IMG/VR virus record: IMGVR_UViG_3300028384_000991
Location: 62,001 to 126,000 of that record
DNA length: 64,000 nt
Source of the DNA: a virus
Strand: one strand, 5' to 3'
Part shown: positions 1 through 8,474 of the stretch, in pieces
Layout of the letters: each line of letters opens with the position of its first letter
Numbering within the stretch: position 1 is the first letter of the stretch
Position numbers and translations under genes: made by a program
The notes under the pieces: generated by a model
Told to the model about the DNA's origin: nothing
Databases searched by the model: none
The model's input: only the letters and a program-made list of their open reading frames with translations

Positions 1-1
1 G

Positions 2-268
2 TATATTAGTGCAAACGGCAACGTAAGTCCTTGCTGTTGGTTAGACTTAGAATGGTTACCACAGCACAGTTACAGTAGATTAGATTACATGGTTAAAATT
101 AAAAAATATCCTAATTTGCATAAGAATACTATGCAAGAAATATTTGATTCAAACTTTTTCCGTGACATTGAAAAGACATGGACTACTTGTGGTATGCTTG
201 AATGTTCTAAGCAATGCGGAAGTTTTGACAAACTAAACAAACAGTTTGAAAGGATAGAGCATGAGTAA
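2..268 (+). CDS. Radical SAM/SPASM protein, C-terminal part (5' cut by window edge)
   Basis: Only the last 88 codons are present, with the reading frame open from base 2. The fragment reads like the end of a SPASM domain: a Gly-Asn-Val-x-Pro-Cys-Cys-Trp segment, then an Ile-Phe-Asp-Ser helix motif, then a final Cys-x4-Cys-x3-Cys-Gly. SPASM domains bind auxiliary Fe-S clusters in radical SAM enzymes that modify peptides, proteins or sugars. The stop codon overlaps the start of the next radical SAM gene by 8 nt, so the two are probably co-translated. The catalytic core lies outside the window, so the assignment rests on the tail and on context. Confidence 0.6.
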   Translation, partial: YISANGNVSPCCWLDLEWLPQHSYSRLDYMVKIKKYPNLHKNTMQEIFDSNFFRDIEKTWTTCGMLECSKQCGSFDKLNKQFERIEHE

Positions 269-1562
269 AACGTTTTGTCCTTTGCCTTGGATACACTTAG
301 CAACCAGACCAAACGGTGACGTTCGTGTTTGCTGTACAGCAAATGCTTCTGGTGCAGGCAAAGAAGATGACAAAACAGCAGGACTTGTAAAGCAAGATGG
401 TGTTGCTATGAACTTGCGTGATCATACTATTGAACAAGTATGGAACAGTGAACATATGCGTAGAACAAGACTACAAATGCTTAATGATGAAATACCAGAA
501 AGTTGTCGTAAATGTTTTTACGAAGAATCAAAAGGTATTGTTAGTAAGCGTCAATGGGAAACAGAAGTATGGAAACAAAGATTAGACATTGACAGCATTG
601 TAGCAAAAACCGATGAGCAAGGAAACTTGCCTGTTGATATTCCATACTTTGATTTACGTTTAGGCAATATGTGTAATCTAAAATGTACAATGTGTTCGCC
701 GCATGATAGTTCAAGTTGGATTAAAGAATGGAAGTTACTGTATCCTAAATATACAAATGAAGATCTAAAACGTGATCAAAGTTGGGACGAAAACTTTGAT
801 TATACTTGGTATAAAAAAGGAACGTTCTTAGACAGTATGAAAGATCAAGCAAAGTATATTAAAGAATTGTATTTTGCAGGCGGCGAACCTTTGATGATTC
901 CTGAACACTATAACATTTTACAGTTTATGGTTGATGAAGGTTATGCAAAAGATTGCTGTATAAGATACAACTCAAATGGAACTGTGTTAGAAGATAAACT
1001 GTTTGTACTATGGTCGCATTTTAAAGAAGTCACTTTTAATTTTAGCATTGATGCATATGGTGACAAGAATGATTATATCCGTTATCCAAGTCAATGGAAA
1101 GAAATAGAAAATAATTTAAGAATATTAGACGATAGTGGTACTAACACAAGAATTAATATTGCCTCAGCAGTACAATTATTAAATGCACCGTACCTTGGAG
1201 AATTAGCCGAATGGAAAGCAAGTCAGAAATTTCACAAAGTAAACAATATGCCTTTTGGTGGCGGACTTATTAGTACACATCTTGTTTATTTTCCAAGTTA
1301 TCTAAATGTAAGAGTATTGCCAAAAGAATTAAAAGAATTTACAAAATCACAAATAGAAATGTTTGTTGAAAGACAAAAGTTTAATACTGATTGGAATAGA
1401 AGTCCAATGGGTAAAACAAGATGGTTAGGATTAATTGATTACATGATGGCAGAAGATTGGACAAACAAACTACCACAACTAAAAGACTATTTAGAAACGC
1501 TTGACAAATCAAGAGGTACAGACTTTAGAAAAACTTTTCCTGAGTTAGGAGAATATATCTAA
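261..1562 (+). CDS. Radical SAM protein with N-terminal twitch/SPASM-like domain
   Basis: This is a 433-residue radical SAM enzyme. The [4Fe-4S]-binding CX3CX2C motif is at Cys138, Cys142 and Cys145, and the GGEP motif that contacts SAM is near residue 207. A SPASM-like half domain precedes the core (Cys6-Pro-x-Pro-Trp, Asn-Gly-Asp with Cys24-Cys25, then Cys82-x2-Cys85), which reverses the usual core-then-SPASM order. N-terminal-twitch radical SAM proteins occur in marine T4-like phages; I know of no defined substrate. The stop codon shares one base with the next ATG (TAATG), so it is probably in one operon with the aminotransferase downstream. Confidence 0.85.
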   Translation: MSKTFCPLPWIHLATRPNGDVRVCCTANASGAGKEDDKTAGLVKQDGVAMNLRDHTIEQVWNSEHMRRTRLQMLNDEIPESCRKCFYEESKGIVSKRQWETEVWKQRLDIDSIVAKTDEQGNLPVDIPYFDLRLGNMCNLKCTMCSPHDSSSWIKEWKLLYPKYTNEDLKRDQSWDENFDYTWYKKGTFLDSMKDQAKYIKELYFAGGEPLMIPEHYNILQFMVDEGYAKDCCIRYNSNGTVLEDKLFVLWSHFKEVTFNFSIDAYGDKNDYIRYPSQWKEIENNLRILDDSGTNTRINIASAVQLLNAPYLGELAEWKASQKFHKVNNMPFGGGLISTHLVYFPSYLNVRVLPKELKEFTKSQIEMFVERQKFNTDWNRSPMGKTRWLGLIDYMMAEDWTNKLPQLKDYLETLDKSRGTDFRKTFPELGEYI

Positions 1563-2674
1563 TGTACAAAGGTTTAATATTAGGCAGACAACAAGACGTT
1601 AATGTTGATACTGAACATTGGAAATTTGGTATCGTTAGGAACAATAAAAAGATTGTTGATACGATGTTACATTATACAGCATTTCCGTTAGCATATAATG
1701 ATCACGGTATTATAGATGCTGTATGTGAAAATCTCAAAAAGTATAAACCAGAAACAGGTGATAATGCATTTAAAGCATTTGAACCAACACTTAATAGTCC
1801 GCATATAGAACTATCAAATAAACTTTATGAAATGAGTAACGGTTATAGATCTGTATATACATTATCGGGTAGTGATGGTATTGAAGTTGCTATAAAACTT
1901 GCGTTTGCTTATCATGAAAAAAAGCAAAACAATAAAAAGAAAATTGTAAGTTTTACAGATGCATATCATGGTGCAACACTATTATCTCTTTCTTGTGGAG
2001 ATGTAGGATTAGAAAGAGCCTATCATGGAATGAATCCTTATCAAGATGTTATTAAAATATCTCCTGATATGCATGAAGAAGTAGACTGGAACGAAGTTGC
2101 GTGTATTGTTGTAGAAACTTGTCCTCATTACGAAACTGTAGAACCGTACGGTTATAATGTATGGGAAAAAATAAATCAAATTCAAAAAGATTATGATGTA
2201 TTAGTAATTATAGATGATATTTTTATGGGCGGTGGCAAAACAGGAAACTTCTTTGGCTTTAGTAAATTGCCTGTAGTTCCAGATATTTTTGTAATGGGCA
2301 AATCAATTACCGGAGGATTTTTTCCTTTGAGTGTTACTTTGTATAATGAAAAAGTAAATGAACAGTTACATGATAGTTTATGGTTGCATGGACACACTTA
2401 TAGTTTTTGTTTGTCGGGTGTGTTAAGTATGCTTGAGTATATCAAAGTGCTTGAAGAAAACAAATATATGGATAATGTTTATACAATAGTGTCAACAGCA
2501 AAAGAATATTTTACAGATGCTGGTTTTGAAATAGTTGGCAATTACGGTTTAGTATTTTTACTGGCAAAGAATACATATAAATTTAGATTTGTATTACCTT
2601 TAAACGCAGACGAAGAATATTTTAAAGCAGTGCCTGAAACACTAAAACAGTTGGATGAACGATGGAGCCAATAA
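1562..2674 (+). CDS. Class III PLP-dependent aminotransferase / aminomutase-like
   Basis: This 370-residue fold-type I PLP enzyme resembles the class III group that includes glutamate-1-semialdehyde aminomutase. It shows the Gly-Ser-Asp-Gly phosphate loop near 103-106, Tyr135-His-Gly that stacks on the cofactor, Asp218/Asp219 in the IIDDIFMGGGKTG block that binds the pyridine nitrogen, and the Schiff-base Lys247 in VMGKSITGG. It is somewhat shorter than the usual 420-450 residues. It starts on the stop codon of the upstream radical SAM gene and overlaps the PP-loop gene by 13 nt. In this cluster it would add or move an amino group on a sugar or small-molecule intermediate (inference). Confidence 0.88.
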   Translation: MYKGLILGRQQDVNVDTEHWKFGIVRNNKKIVDTMLHYTAFPLAYNDHGIIDAVCENLKKYKPETGDNAFKAFEPTLNSPHIELSNKLYEMSNGYRSVYTLSGSDGIEVAIKLAFAYHEKKQNNKKKIVSFTDAYHGATLLSLSCGDVGLERAYHGMNPYQDVIKISPDMHEEVDWNEVACIVVETCPHYETVEPYGYNVWEKINQIQKDYDVLVIIDDIFMGGGKTGNFFGFSKLPVVPDIFVMGKSITGGFFPLSVTLYNEKVNEQLHDSLWLHGHTYSFCLSGVLSMLEYIKVLEENKYMDNVYTIVSTAKEYFTDAGFEIVGNYGLVFLLAKNTYKFRFVLPLNADEEYFKAVPETLKQLDERWSQ

Positions 2675-3372
2675 AACGTATACAACTTTTAGAGCCACAC
2701 GGAGTAGTTAGTCCGTACAACGATGTATGGTTTAACATATATCCAGGACCCCTTGGTTTGATGTGTAGTGGAGGTGCTGACAGTACGTTAATGTTATACT
2801 TTACACTTTTACACAGTGACGATCCTATTCATGTTTTTACACTTGCAAACAATCCATTAGAATTAAAAAACATTACAGCGGCCACTGCTGTTGTAAACAA
2901 ATGTGTTCAACTTACAAACAAGCACAATGTAGTTCATCATGTTGTACACATGGAAGGCAATAAGCCTGATGGTCCTGAAGTTTTTGCAAAGATGGTGGAA
3001 CAAGTTGGTATAGATATAGCAGTGGCTCAAATTGGTGTTACAAAAAATCCACCAAGAGACATTTTAGATAAAATGAATCAAAGCACTTCTCCAAGAGACA
3101 AAAGTAGAGATAATCCAGAGCCTACAAATGAGTTTACTGATGGGCGATTAAGGGGATATCCATATCATATATATTGTCCATGGACTATACACAATAAGCA
3201 GACTTTAGCAAACATATATAAAAAACATAATTTATTAAACACATTATTCCCTGTAACTTACAGTTGTGAATATTATCCATCAGATAATGATCTGCCTGAT
3301 CCAGGTATGGATCACTGCGGTCAGTGTTGGTGGTGCGAGGAAAGACAATGGGCATTTGGCCGAATGAAATAG
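2662..3372 (+). CDS. QueC-like PP-loop ATPase with C-terminal zinc knuckle
   Basis: The protein (236 residues) has the PP-loop SGGADS at 36-41, which adenylates substrates, and a C-terminal cysteine cluster: Cys202, then Cys219-x2-Cys222-x2-Cys225 followed by a basic/aromatic segment. This matches the zinc knuckle of QueC, the enzyme that converts 7-carboxy-7-deazaguanine to preQ0. The spacer between the first and second Cys is 16 residues instead of about 8. It is embedded in a radical SAM/aminotransferase operon, 22 kb from folE/queE and on the other strand. It may therefore be the missing QueC step or an amide/nitrile-forming relative serving the local cluster. The PP-loop family is sure; the substrate is not. 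Confidence 0.7.
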   Translation: MEPIKRIQLLEPHGVVSPYNDVWFNIYPGPLGLMCSGGADSTLMLYFTLLHSDDPIHVFTLANNPLELKNITAATAVVNKCVQLTNKHNVVHHVVHMEGNKPDGPEVFAKMVEQVGIDIAVAQIGVTKNPPRDILDKMNQSTSPRDKSRDNPEPTNEFTDGRLRGYPYHIYCPWTIHNKQTLANIYKKHNLLNTLFPVTYSCEYYPSDNDLPDPGMDHCGQCWWCEERQWAFGRMK

Positions 3373-3884
3373 TGAATAGTTTTGTTGAACGTTTTGACGA
3401 TGTTGAAAAAACATATAATCAACTTGTGAATAAAAGCAAACACTATCCAGACGGAAAAATATACAACGGCGATTGGCTACAAATAGGATTAAAAGCAACC
3501 TATGAACAAGACGGAAAAGTACATAGACAGTTAGGATTTGATACACCTATAAACGATTTACTTAATCAAGATATAGTTGTAAGTGCAATTTTTTCTATAC
3601 TTAAACCGGGTGTAGAAATTACGCCACACAAGGGGCATAGAGGATTTGCAGAAAAAATTTACAAAGCACATATTTGTGTTCACGAAGCAAAAGACAGTGC
3701 ATTAATTGTAGGTGATAAAAAATACGAATGGAAAAGAGGACAAGGATTTTTATTTGACGACACTATTGAGCATACAGCATACAATAGAGGAACAGATACA
3801 CGGGTAGTCTTGCTAATGGACATTGCAAGAGATCCAAATGATATTCCTGTGTTTAGTAAAAACATGGTAGAAGCATACTTATGA
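3348..3884 (+). CDS. Aspartyl/asparaginyl beta-hydroxylase-like 2OG oxygenase
   Basis: I place the start at the ATG at 3348, preceded by GAGGAAA at good spacing, which gives 178 residues; an in-frame ATG at 3324 is the alternative. The core has the beta-hydroxylase layout: ILKPGVEITPHKGH with His94-x-Gly96, distal His132 in TIEHTAYN, and Arg142. In this family the acidic iron ligand is normally replaced by Gly (two-His site), as seen here. It overlaps the PP-loop gene by 25 nt and the next radical SAM gene by 4 nt (ATGA), so it belongs to the same operon. The substrate is unknown. Confidence 0.75.
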   Translation: MGIWPNEIVNSFVERFDDVEKTYNQLVNKSKHYPDGKIYNGDWLQIGLKATYEQDGKVHRQLGFDTPINDLLNQDIVVSAIFSILKPGVEITPHKGHRGFAEKIYKAHICVHEAKDSALIVGDKKYEWKRGQGFLFDDTIEHTAYNRGTDTRVVLLMDIARDPNDIPVFSKNMVEAYL

Positions 3885-4780
3885 AATTAGATTATAAAAA
3901 TAAACATATGAACGATTGGTTTCTTGTAAGTTGGACATTGTCTAATAAATGCAATTATCGCTGTGAGTATTGTCCTGACATATTACATAACGGAAGCACA
4001 GGTCAACCTCGTTGGGAAACTGTAAAACATTTTGTTGAAAACTTCAAAGTAAACAAAACTATTTGTTATAGACTAAGCGGTGGCGAACCTACGTATTGGA
4101 AACATTTTTTAGATCTTGCAAAACTTGTTAAAAAGCAAGGACACTATTTTAGTTTTGTAACTAATGGAAGCCAACGTGTAAAATACTATAAAGAAATTAG
4201 CAATTACACAGACGGATTTATAATCTCATATCATCCGCAGTATGCGAATATAGATCACTTTATAGAAATTGCAAACAGTGTTAGTTGTCCTGTAGCAGTT
4301 AATTTAATGCTTGTACCAGATAAATTTGACGATATGTGTACAGTAGCAAGGCAATTATACCACGGTAGTGTGAACTTAACTGTTGAACCTAAAATTGTTG
4401 TAGATAAAACAAGCACAGATTTTGTAACAAACGAAGTATCAACATATACCCAAGAACAAAAAGAAATTATTGCTAATTGGAAATATCAACGTAAATTAAA
4501 CTTTGATAATCTCCATAGAGGGGATATGATAATGGATAATGTAGAATATGAAGGCCATGAAATTATACTACAAGGCAAAAACAAGTTTTCAGGTTGGCGT
4601 TGTTGGGCAGGCCTTGATGGTGTAAATATTGATATGTGGGGTAACCTATATAGAGCAGATTGTCAGTATGGCGGAGCATTAGGCAATTTGGAGAGATATA
4701 AATTACCAAGCACAGAAATTGTGTGTGGTAAAACAGTATGTAGTTGCTTGAGCGACATATACATAAGGAAAGAACAATGA
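3881..4780 (+). CDS. Radical SAM protein with C-terminal SPASM-like cysteines
   Basis: This 299-residue protein has the SAM cluster motif CX3CX2C at Cys24, Cys28 and Cys31 and SGGEP at 66-70. The order is conventional: the core comes first and a cysteine-rich tail (Trp-Arg-Cys-Trp, Met-Trp-Gly-Asn, then Asp-Cys and three more Cys) follows, as expected for a short SPASM/twitch domain. It overlaps the upstream beta-hydroxylase and the downstream SDR by ATGA junctions. The chemistry is unassigned; its immediate neighbours (oxygenase, SDR, aminotransferase) suggest successive modification of one substrate. Confidence 0.82.
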   Translation: MKLDYKNKHMNDWFLVSWTLSNKCNYRCEYCPDILHNGSTGQPRWETVKHFVENFKVNKTICYRLSGGEPTYWKHFLDLAKLVKKQGHYFSFVTNGSQRVKYYKEISNYTDGFIISYHPQYANIDHFIEIANSVSCPVAVNLMLVPDKFDDMCTVARQLYHGSVNLTVEPKIVVDKTSTDFVTNEVSTYTQEQKEIIANWKYQRKLNFDNLHRGDMIMDNVEYEGHEIILQGKNKFSGWRCWAGLDGVNIDMWGNLYRADCQYGGALGNLERYKLPSTEIVCGKTVCSCLSDIYIRKEQ

Positions 4781-5394
4781 AAATAGTAGTAACAGGAAAC
4801 CCTAATTATGAAGGACTGTGCAAAGGAATCTATAAAACATTTGGTCCTGATGTTGAATTTATCGGTAGATGGAATGGTTGGGACGTAACAGATTTAGATG
4901 CTGTTGCAGATTATGTAAAAGATTTTGACGTATTTGTTAACAGTCAATATGGACCCAACGGAGAGCAAATACAGTTATTAGAAAAAGTATATCCTATTTT
5001 CAAAGGTGATCATATTGTTAATATTAGTAGCACAACATCTTGGTGGGATAAGGTTTGGGATACTACAAAGCCTGTGGATTTAATTGAAGGATTTCCGGAA
5101 GACAATCAAGCAAGGTATTTTCAAAATAAAATGAATTTAGATATCATGGCAAGAAAACTATCTAAGAATGTTTGTTGGGGAACTAATAAAATAAGAATCT
5201 CAAATATTGCATTTGGCCAACTTGCTTCTAAATATAAAGTTCAAAAAAATAATGTAAACAAAATAAGTCTTACACAAGCCGCTTCAATTGTCAAGTGGGT
5301 TATAGATAGTCCTACAAATATGAACGTGCATTATATTGCTGTTGATCCTATTCAAAGAGAGGATACAATTCAGGACAATACTCAAGAACATTAG
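4777..5394 (+). CDS. Short-chain dehydrogenase/reductase-like protein
   Basis: The start at 4777 follows AAGGAAAG and forms an ATGA overlap with the upstream stop, giving 205 residues; an upstream in-frame ATG at 4744 lacks a ribosome site. An N-terminal Rossmann strand (KIVVTGNP) is followed by the SDR catalytic residues Ser84/Ser85 in VNISSTTS and Tyr114-x3-Lys118. The glycine-rich loop is atypical, with Asn-Pro-Asn in place of the usual glycines. It would oxidise or reduce, or epimerise, a small molecule. Its 3' end overlaps the convergent radical SAM gene by 47 bp, where both strands are coding. Confidence 0.7.
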   Translation: MKIVVTGNPNYEGLCKGIYKTFGPDVEFIGRWNGWDVTDLDAVADYVKDFDVFVNSQYGPNGEQIQLLEKVYPIFKGDHIVNISSTTSWWDKVWDTTKPVDLIEGFPEDNQARYFQNKMNLDIMARKLSKNVCWGTNKIRISNIAFGQLASKYKVQKNNVNKISLTQAASIVKWVIDSPTNMNVHYIAVDPIQREDTIQDNTQEH

Positions 5395-6472
5395 TATCTC
5401 TAATACGATCTAAGTCTTTGGTAAAGTTAATAAACTTATCAACGTGTTTACCTAAAAATTCATCTTGTGTGTAATTAACATTAGGTAGTTTATATTCAAT
5501 ATTCTGTAATATATTATTAGGAAGTATTCTCGGATTCAAGTAAGGCGGTTGTGCTACAACGTTATTAAAGTAAATGCTCCAATGGTCTTGTTTGACACTG
5601 TCATACCAAGTTTGTATTTTACCTAAGTGTGCAATATTGTATGCCATCACTGTTACAGCAATAATTACCCTGTCGAAGTTATAGTGTTTTAAATTTTCAT
5701 TTAGTTGTGCAAATGTAAAGTTCTTACCGCCTCTAATATATTCGTACAATCCATCTGTACCTTCTACACTCACAGTCCACTTAGTATGGCTGTATTGTTT
5801 TGCAAGTTCGTGAACTTCTTCATCAACAATAGTGCCATTGGTAGTCCAATCAAGTGTTACGTTCTTAGCAATACCTAAGTCAATAAACTTTTTAAGGATA
5901 GTTTTATTTGCAGGTTCCATGTAAGGTTCTCCACCTTTGATACTTAGGTAACGCAAATTCATAAAAGGCGTAGGATCTTCAAACAATCTTTCTATAATTT
6001 GTTCGCTTTTGTTAGTGTAACCAAATTCTGGATCGCTGGTTCTACGAAAATATGGATTGCCGTTTTCTGCAAGTTTAAGATCATCTTTTACCCAAGCACT
6101 TGAATTTATACCATCACACATACGGCATTTCAAATTACATATATTGCTCATATTAAATTCCAAAAACATAATATCGTGGAAGTTTTTGGTATAGTCGTAA
6201 TTGGTTCCTTCAAGCATTGGATTCAAAATATCACGGAAGAATAATCTTCTACTATGACCTACTGCGGCTTCTTTTAAAGCACATTGTTTACACTCTGGTG
6301 GCAACTGACCCTTACGTATAGAATCCTTTGTGTATGACGCTGTAATGCTGTTTAAGACGGTGTTTAAAGACGATTTAAGCACGTTACCATAGCGGTTTGT
6401 ATACACTCCGTCGGGTACAATATCCCCATTAAAGCGTACCAAAATACTATGCCAAGGTGCGTAACATTTCAT
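5348..6472 (-). CDS. Radical SAM protein, N-terminal twitch type (degenerate twitch cysteines)
   Basis: This 374-residue paralogue of the genes at 261-1562 and 7431-8474 has CX3CX2C at Cys112, Cys116 and Cys119 and an IKGGEP motif. The N-terminal half domain keeps Cys3 (C-Y-A-P-W) and Cys61-x2-Cys64. However, the paired cysteines that follow Asn-Gly-Asp in the two paralogues are replaced by Ile-Val-Pro-Asp-Gly, so the auxiliary cluster is probably altered or lost. It ends a minus-strand operon and its stop lies inside the convergent SDR gene. Confidence 0.83.
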   Translation of the reverse strand: MKCYAPWHSILVRFNGDIVPDGVYTNRYGNVLKSSLNTVLNSITASYTKDSIRKGQLPPECKQCALKEAAVGHSRRLFFRDILNPMLEGTNYDYTKNFHDIMFLEFNMSNICNLKCRMCDGINSSAWVKDDLKLAENGNPYFRRTSDPEFGYTNKSEQIIERLFEDPTPFMNLRYLSIKGGEPYMEPANKTILKKFIDLGIAKNVTLDWTTNGTIVDEEVHELAKQYSHTKWTVSVEGTDGLYEYIRGGKNFTFAQLNENLKHYNFDRVIIAVTVMAYNIAHLGKIQTWYDSVKQDHWSIYFNNVVAQPPYLNPRILPNNILQNIEYKLPNVNYTQDEFLGKHVDKFINFTKDLDRIRDTNVLEYCPELYPLFE

Positions 6473-7005
6473 TACAAATTCTCAACTATTTTGGAAAATG
6501 GTTCTGTAAATCCACCAATTTGAAAATGCAGTCTTTGATACAGATTTTCTTCAGCACCGTGTTTAGTATTGGTATCAATTAGTGTAGGACCTTCATACAA
6601 ATAACTGTCCAAAATATTATCATTTTCGTCATACCAAACTACAGGTGTGTCTACACCTCTAAGCGGGATAGTGAATGCCGCAGTTCGTTTATCTATGTGC
6701 GGTGATAAAGAACCTTCAATAATAAAATATTGTGCATATTCATAAACATCATTTATATCTCGTTTAAGAATTCTTGATAAGTCCCAAAAGATTTGCAGGT
6801 GTTTAAAATCTTCTGGCAAGTCTTTAAAGTATAAACTTCTTACACTATAACTATTTGCACCTAAGCGTTCTGCAACACTTTTATATGTTACATAGTTTCC
6901 GTTATGATCTGTAAATCCGTCTTTGGCAAGATCCATATATTTGTCAGCAATCTCTATTAACTGCTTCTTGTTATATTCTAAATCAATTTTGTGATAGTAC
7001 TTCAT
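6472..7005 (-). CDS. 2OG-Fe(II) oxygenase / beta-hydroxylase-like protein
   Basis: I choose the ATG at 7005, preceded by GGAAAGAGA, for a 177-residue product; an ATG-less extension to 7038 also reads open. A His-x-Asp motif (SPHIDKRTAAFTIPL) and a distal His region (KHGAE...RLHFQIGG) match the double-stranded beta-helix of beta-hydroxylase-like oxygenases. The stop codon overlaps the following radical SAM gene by one base, and the 5' end overlaps the kinase-like gene by 23 nt. It probably hydroxylates the same substrate that the flanking radical SAM enzymes act on (inference). Confidence 0.6.
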   Translation of the reverse strand: MKYYHKIDLEYNKKQLIEIADKYMDLAKDGFTDHNGNYVTYKSVAERLGANSYSVRSLYFKDLPEDFKHLQIFWDLSRILKRDINDVYEYAQYFIIEGSLSPHIDKRTAAFTIPLRGVDTPVVWYDENDNILDSYLYEGPTLIDTNTKHGAEENLYQRLHFQIGGFTEPFSKIVENL

Positions 7006-7444
7006 CAAATCTCTTTCCGAAGGCTGATCGCAAGTCACTGTGTAATTTATCGATTACAACAGTAGGTTGGTAAACTCCTACATTATCCCAGTCTACCATT
7101 TCCATGTTATCGCCGTCTATAATAATATTACTTAAAACCCAATCTCCATGTGCGTAAGGTTGCGTTTCTTCGATGTTTTCTAAACAAAAATTATAAATCT
7201 TTGTTATAAATTCGTCAGTGTGTTCAAATGTGTTTGCTGGTACTCCAGGAACTTCTTTTACATCAACAAACATTTTGCCATCAGAACAACCACTGTTTAA
7301 TATATACCCTGGACGTATCTCTTCCATTATATCAATGTGTTCATCGTAATAGTCTTTGTTTTCAAAAGACCATTCTTTCCTATAAAAGCCATTGCCTTTA
7401 TATACACGTCTTTGTTTTTCTTTGTTTGTTTTAATTAATTCCAT
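6983..7444 (-). CDS. Small aminoglycoside-phosphotransferase-like kinase
   Basis: The protein (153 residues) carries the catalytic signature of the APH/choline kinase fold: His99-Gly-Asp101 with Asn106 (catalytic loop), then Asp118-Trp-Asp120 (metal site). It is about half the usual family length. The N-lobe is nearly absent, with only a short strand-rich start (VYKGNGFYRKEW) and no recognisable glycine loop. It may phosphorylate a sugar or amino alcohol. The gene lies between a radical SAM gene and a 2OG oxygenase with overlaps on both sides. It could be a reduced but active kinase or an inactive relic; the catalytic residues argue for activity. Confidence 0.65.
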   Translation of the reverse strand: MELIKTNKEKQRRVYKGNGFYRKEWSFENKDYYDEHIDIMEEIRPGYILNSGCSDGKMFVDVKEVPGVPANTFEHTDEFITKIYNFCLENIEETQPYAHGDWVLSNIIIDGDNMEMVDWDNVGVYQPTVVIDKLHSDLRSAFGKRFDEVLSQN

Positions 7445-8474
7445 ATGCTTCTGCTACTTCTGGTATGTAGTCTTGTATTCTACATCCACGTAATTTATCA
7501 AAGGTTTCTATCCATTTTAAAAATGCATTGTATTGTACTTCGTCTCGTTCTTGCTCAACCCAGTATTTAAATTTTTCAGGTGCAAACTTTTTAATACTAT
7601 CAGGAGCATTTTTACTATCGAAGTATGTAGGGTGAAACAGTAAATTATCAAATACACGGAAGTCGTTTGTTTTTGCCCAACCTACAATATTATCATAATC
7701 ATGTAAGTTCATAATCTGTATTGTAGGACCTAAACTTTTGTATTTTACAAATTCTGCCCAACGTAACATATTTGTTTCTACAGTTTTCCAATCGCTACCC
7801 CAACGAATATAATCATTCACTTTGCCTATACCGTCAACACTAAAACACATATTGACTGTATCAAAACGTTTTAGTTCTTCGTACACATTAGGGTTAATAA
7901 TTGTAGCATTGGTATTGAATCTTATTTCAACGCTATTATCTAATTTCTTAAGAAACTTATGTAAGCCTCTTACCATCATAGGTTCGCCACCTGTTAAATA
8001 AACTTCTCTTAGTTCGGGCAAACTTGCAAGGTAATCGCCACGTTCTTCTGTATACCAATCATAGTTAGGAAACTGTTCGTTGCCCCAAGGTGATTCTAAA
8101 CCTTTCGCAAGTAATTCTTTATGATCTTGATTTACACCGCTTGATGTTGCAGGGTAGCACATAGTACATTTGAGATTACAATTACTACCAAAGCGTAAAT
8201 CCAGATGACTTACGCCAGGACCATACTGTCGTGGCTTAGTACGTTGACTGCCTTGTCCGGATGCTTCTTGTATTTCACATTTTTTACAAGCATCAGGAAA
8301 TTCGTTGTTATCAAATTTTTGTACTGCATCTTTGAATATTTTACTATTGCGCCATTCTTCTATCGTGTGCGTTTGAATATTTTCTTTATTTGTTGGTTCT
8401 CTGCTAATACAACACAAGCGAAACTCGCCAGATGTTCTAATACAAACTTGATGATCTAAATACTTACACTTCAC
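7431..8474 (-). CDS. Radical SAM protein with N-terminal twitch domain
   Basis: This 347-residue protein has CX3CX2C at Cys99, Cys103 and Cys106, then an LTGGEP motif. It starts directly with twitch cysteines (Cys3, then Gly-Glu-Phe-Arg-Leu-Cys21-Cys22, then Cys63-x2-Cys66), so the auxiliary domain precedes the core. The body and end resemble the gene at 261-1562, including a closing FDKLRGCRIQDYIPEV segment comparable to LDKSRGTDFRKTFPEL there. This indicates a duplicated family within the island. It overlaps its upstream neighbour by 11 nt and the kinase-like gene by 14 nt. Confidence 0.85.
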   Translation of the reverse strand: MKCKYLDHQVCIRTSGEFRLCCISREPTNKENIQTHTIEEWRNSKIFKDAVQKFDNNEFPDACKKCEIQEASGQGSQRTKPRQYGPGVSHLDLRFGSNCNLKCTMCYPATSSGVNQDHKELLAKGLESPWGNEQFPNYDWYTEERGDYLASLPELREVYLTGGEPMMVRGLHKFLKKLDNSVEIRFNTNATIINPNVYEELKRFDTVNMCFSVDGIGKVNDYIRWGSDWKTVETNMLRWAEFVKYKSLGPTIQIMNLHDYDNIVGWAKTNDFRVFDNLLFHPTYFDSKNAPDSIKKFAPEKFKYWVEQERDEVQYNAFLKWIETFDKLRGCRIQDYIPEVAEAYGIN

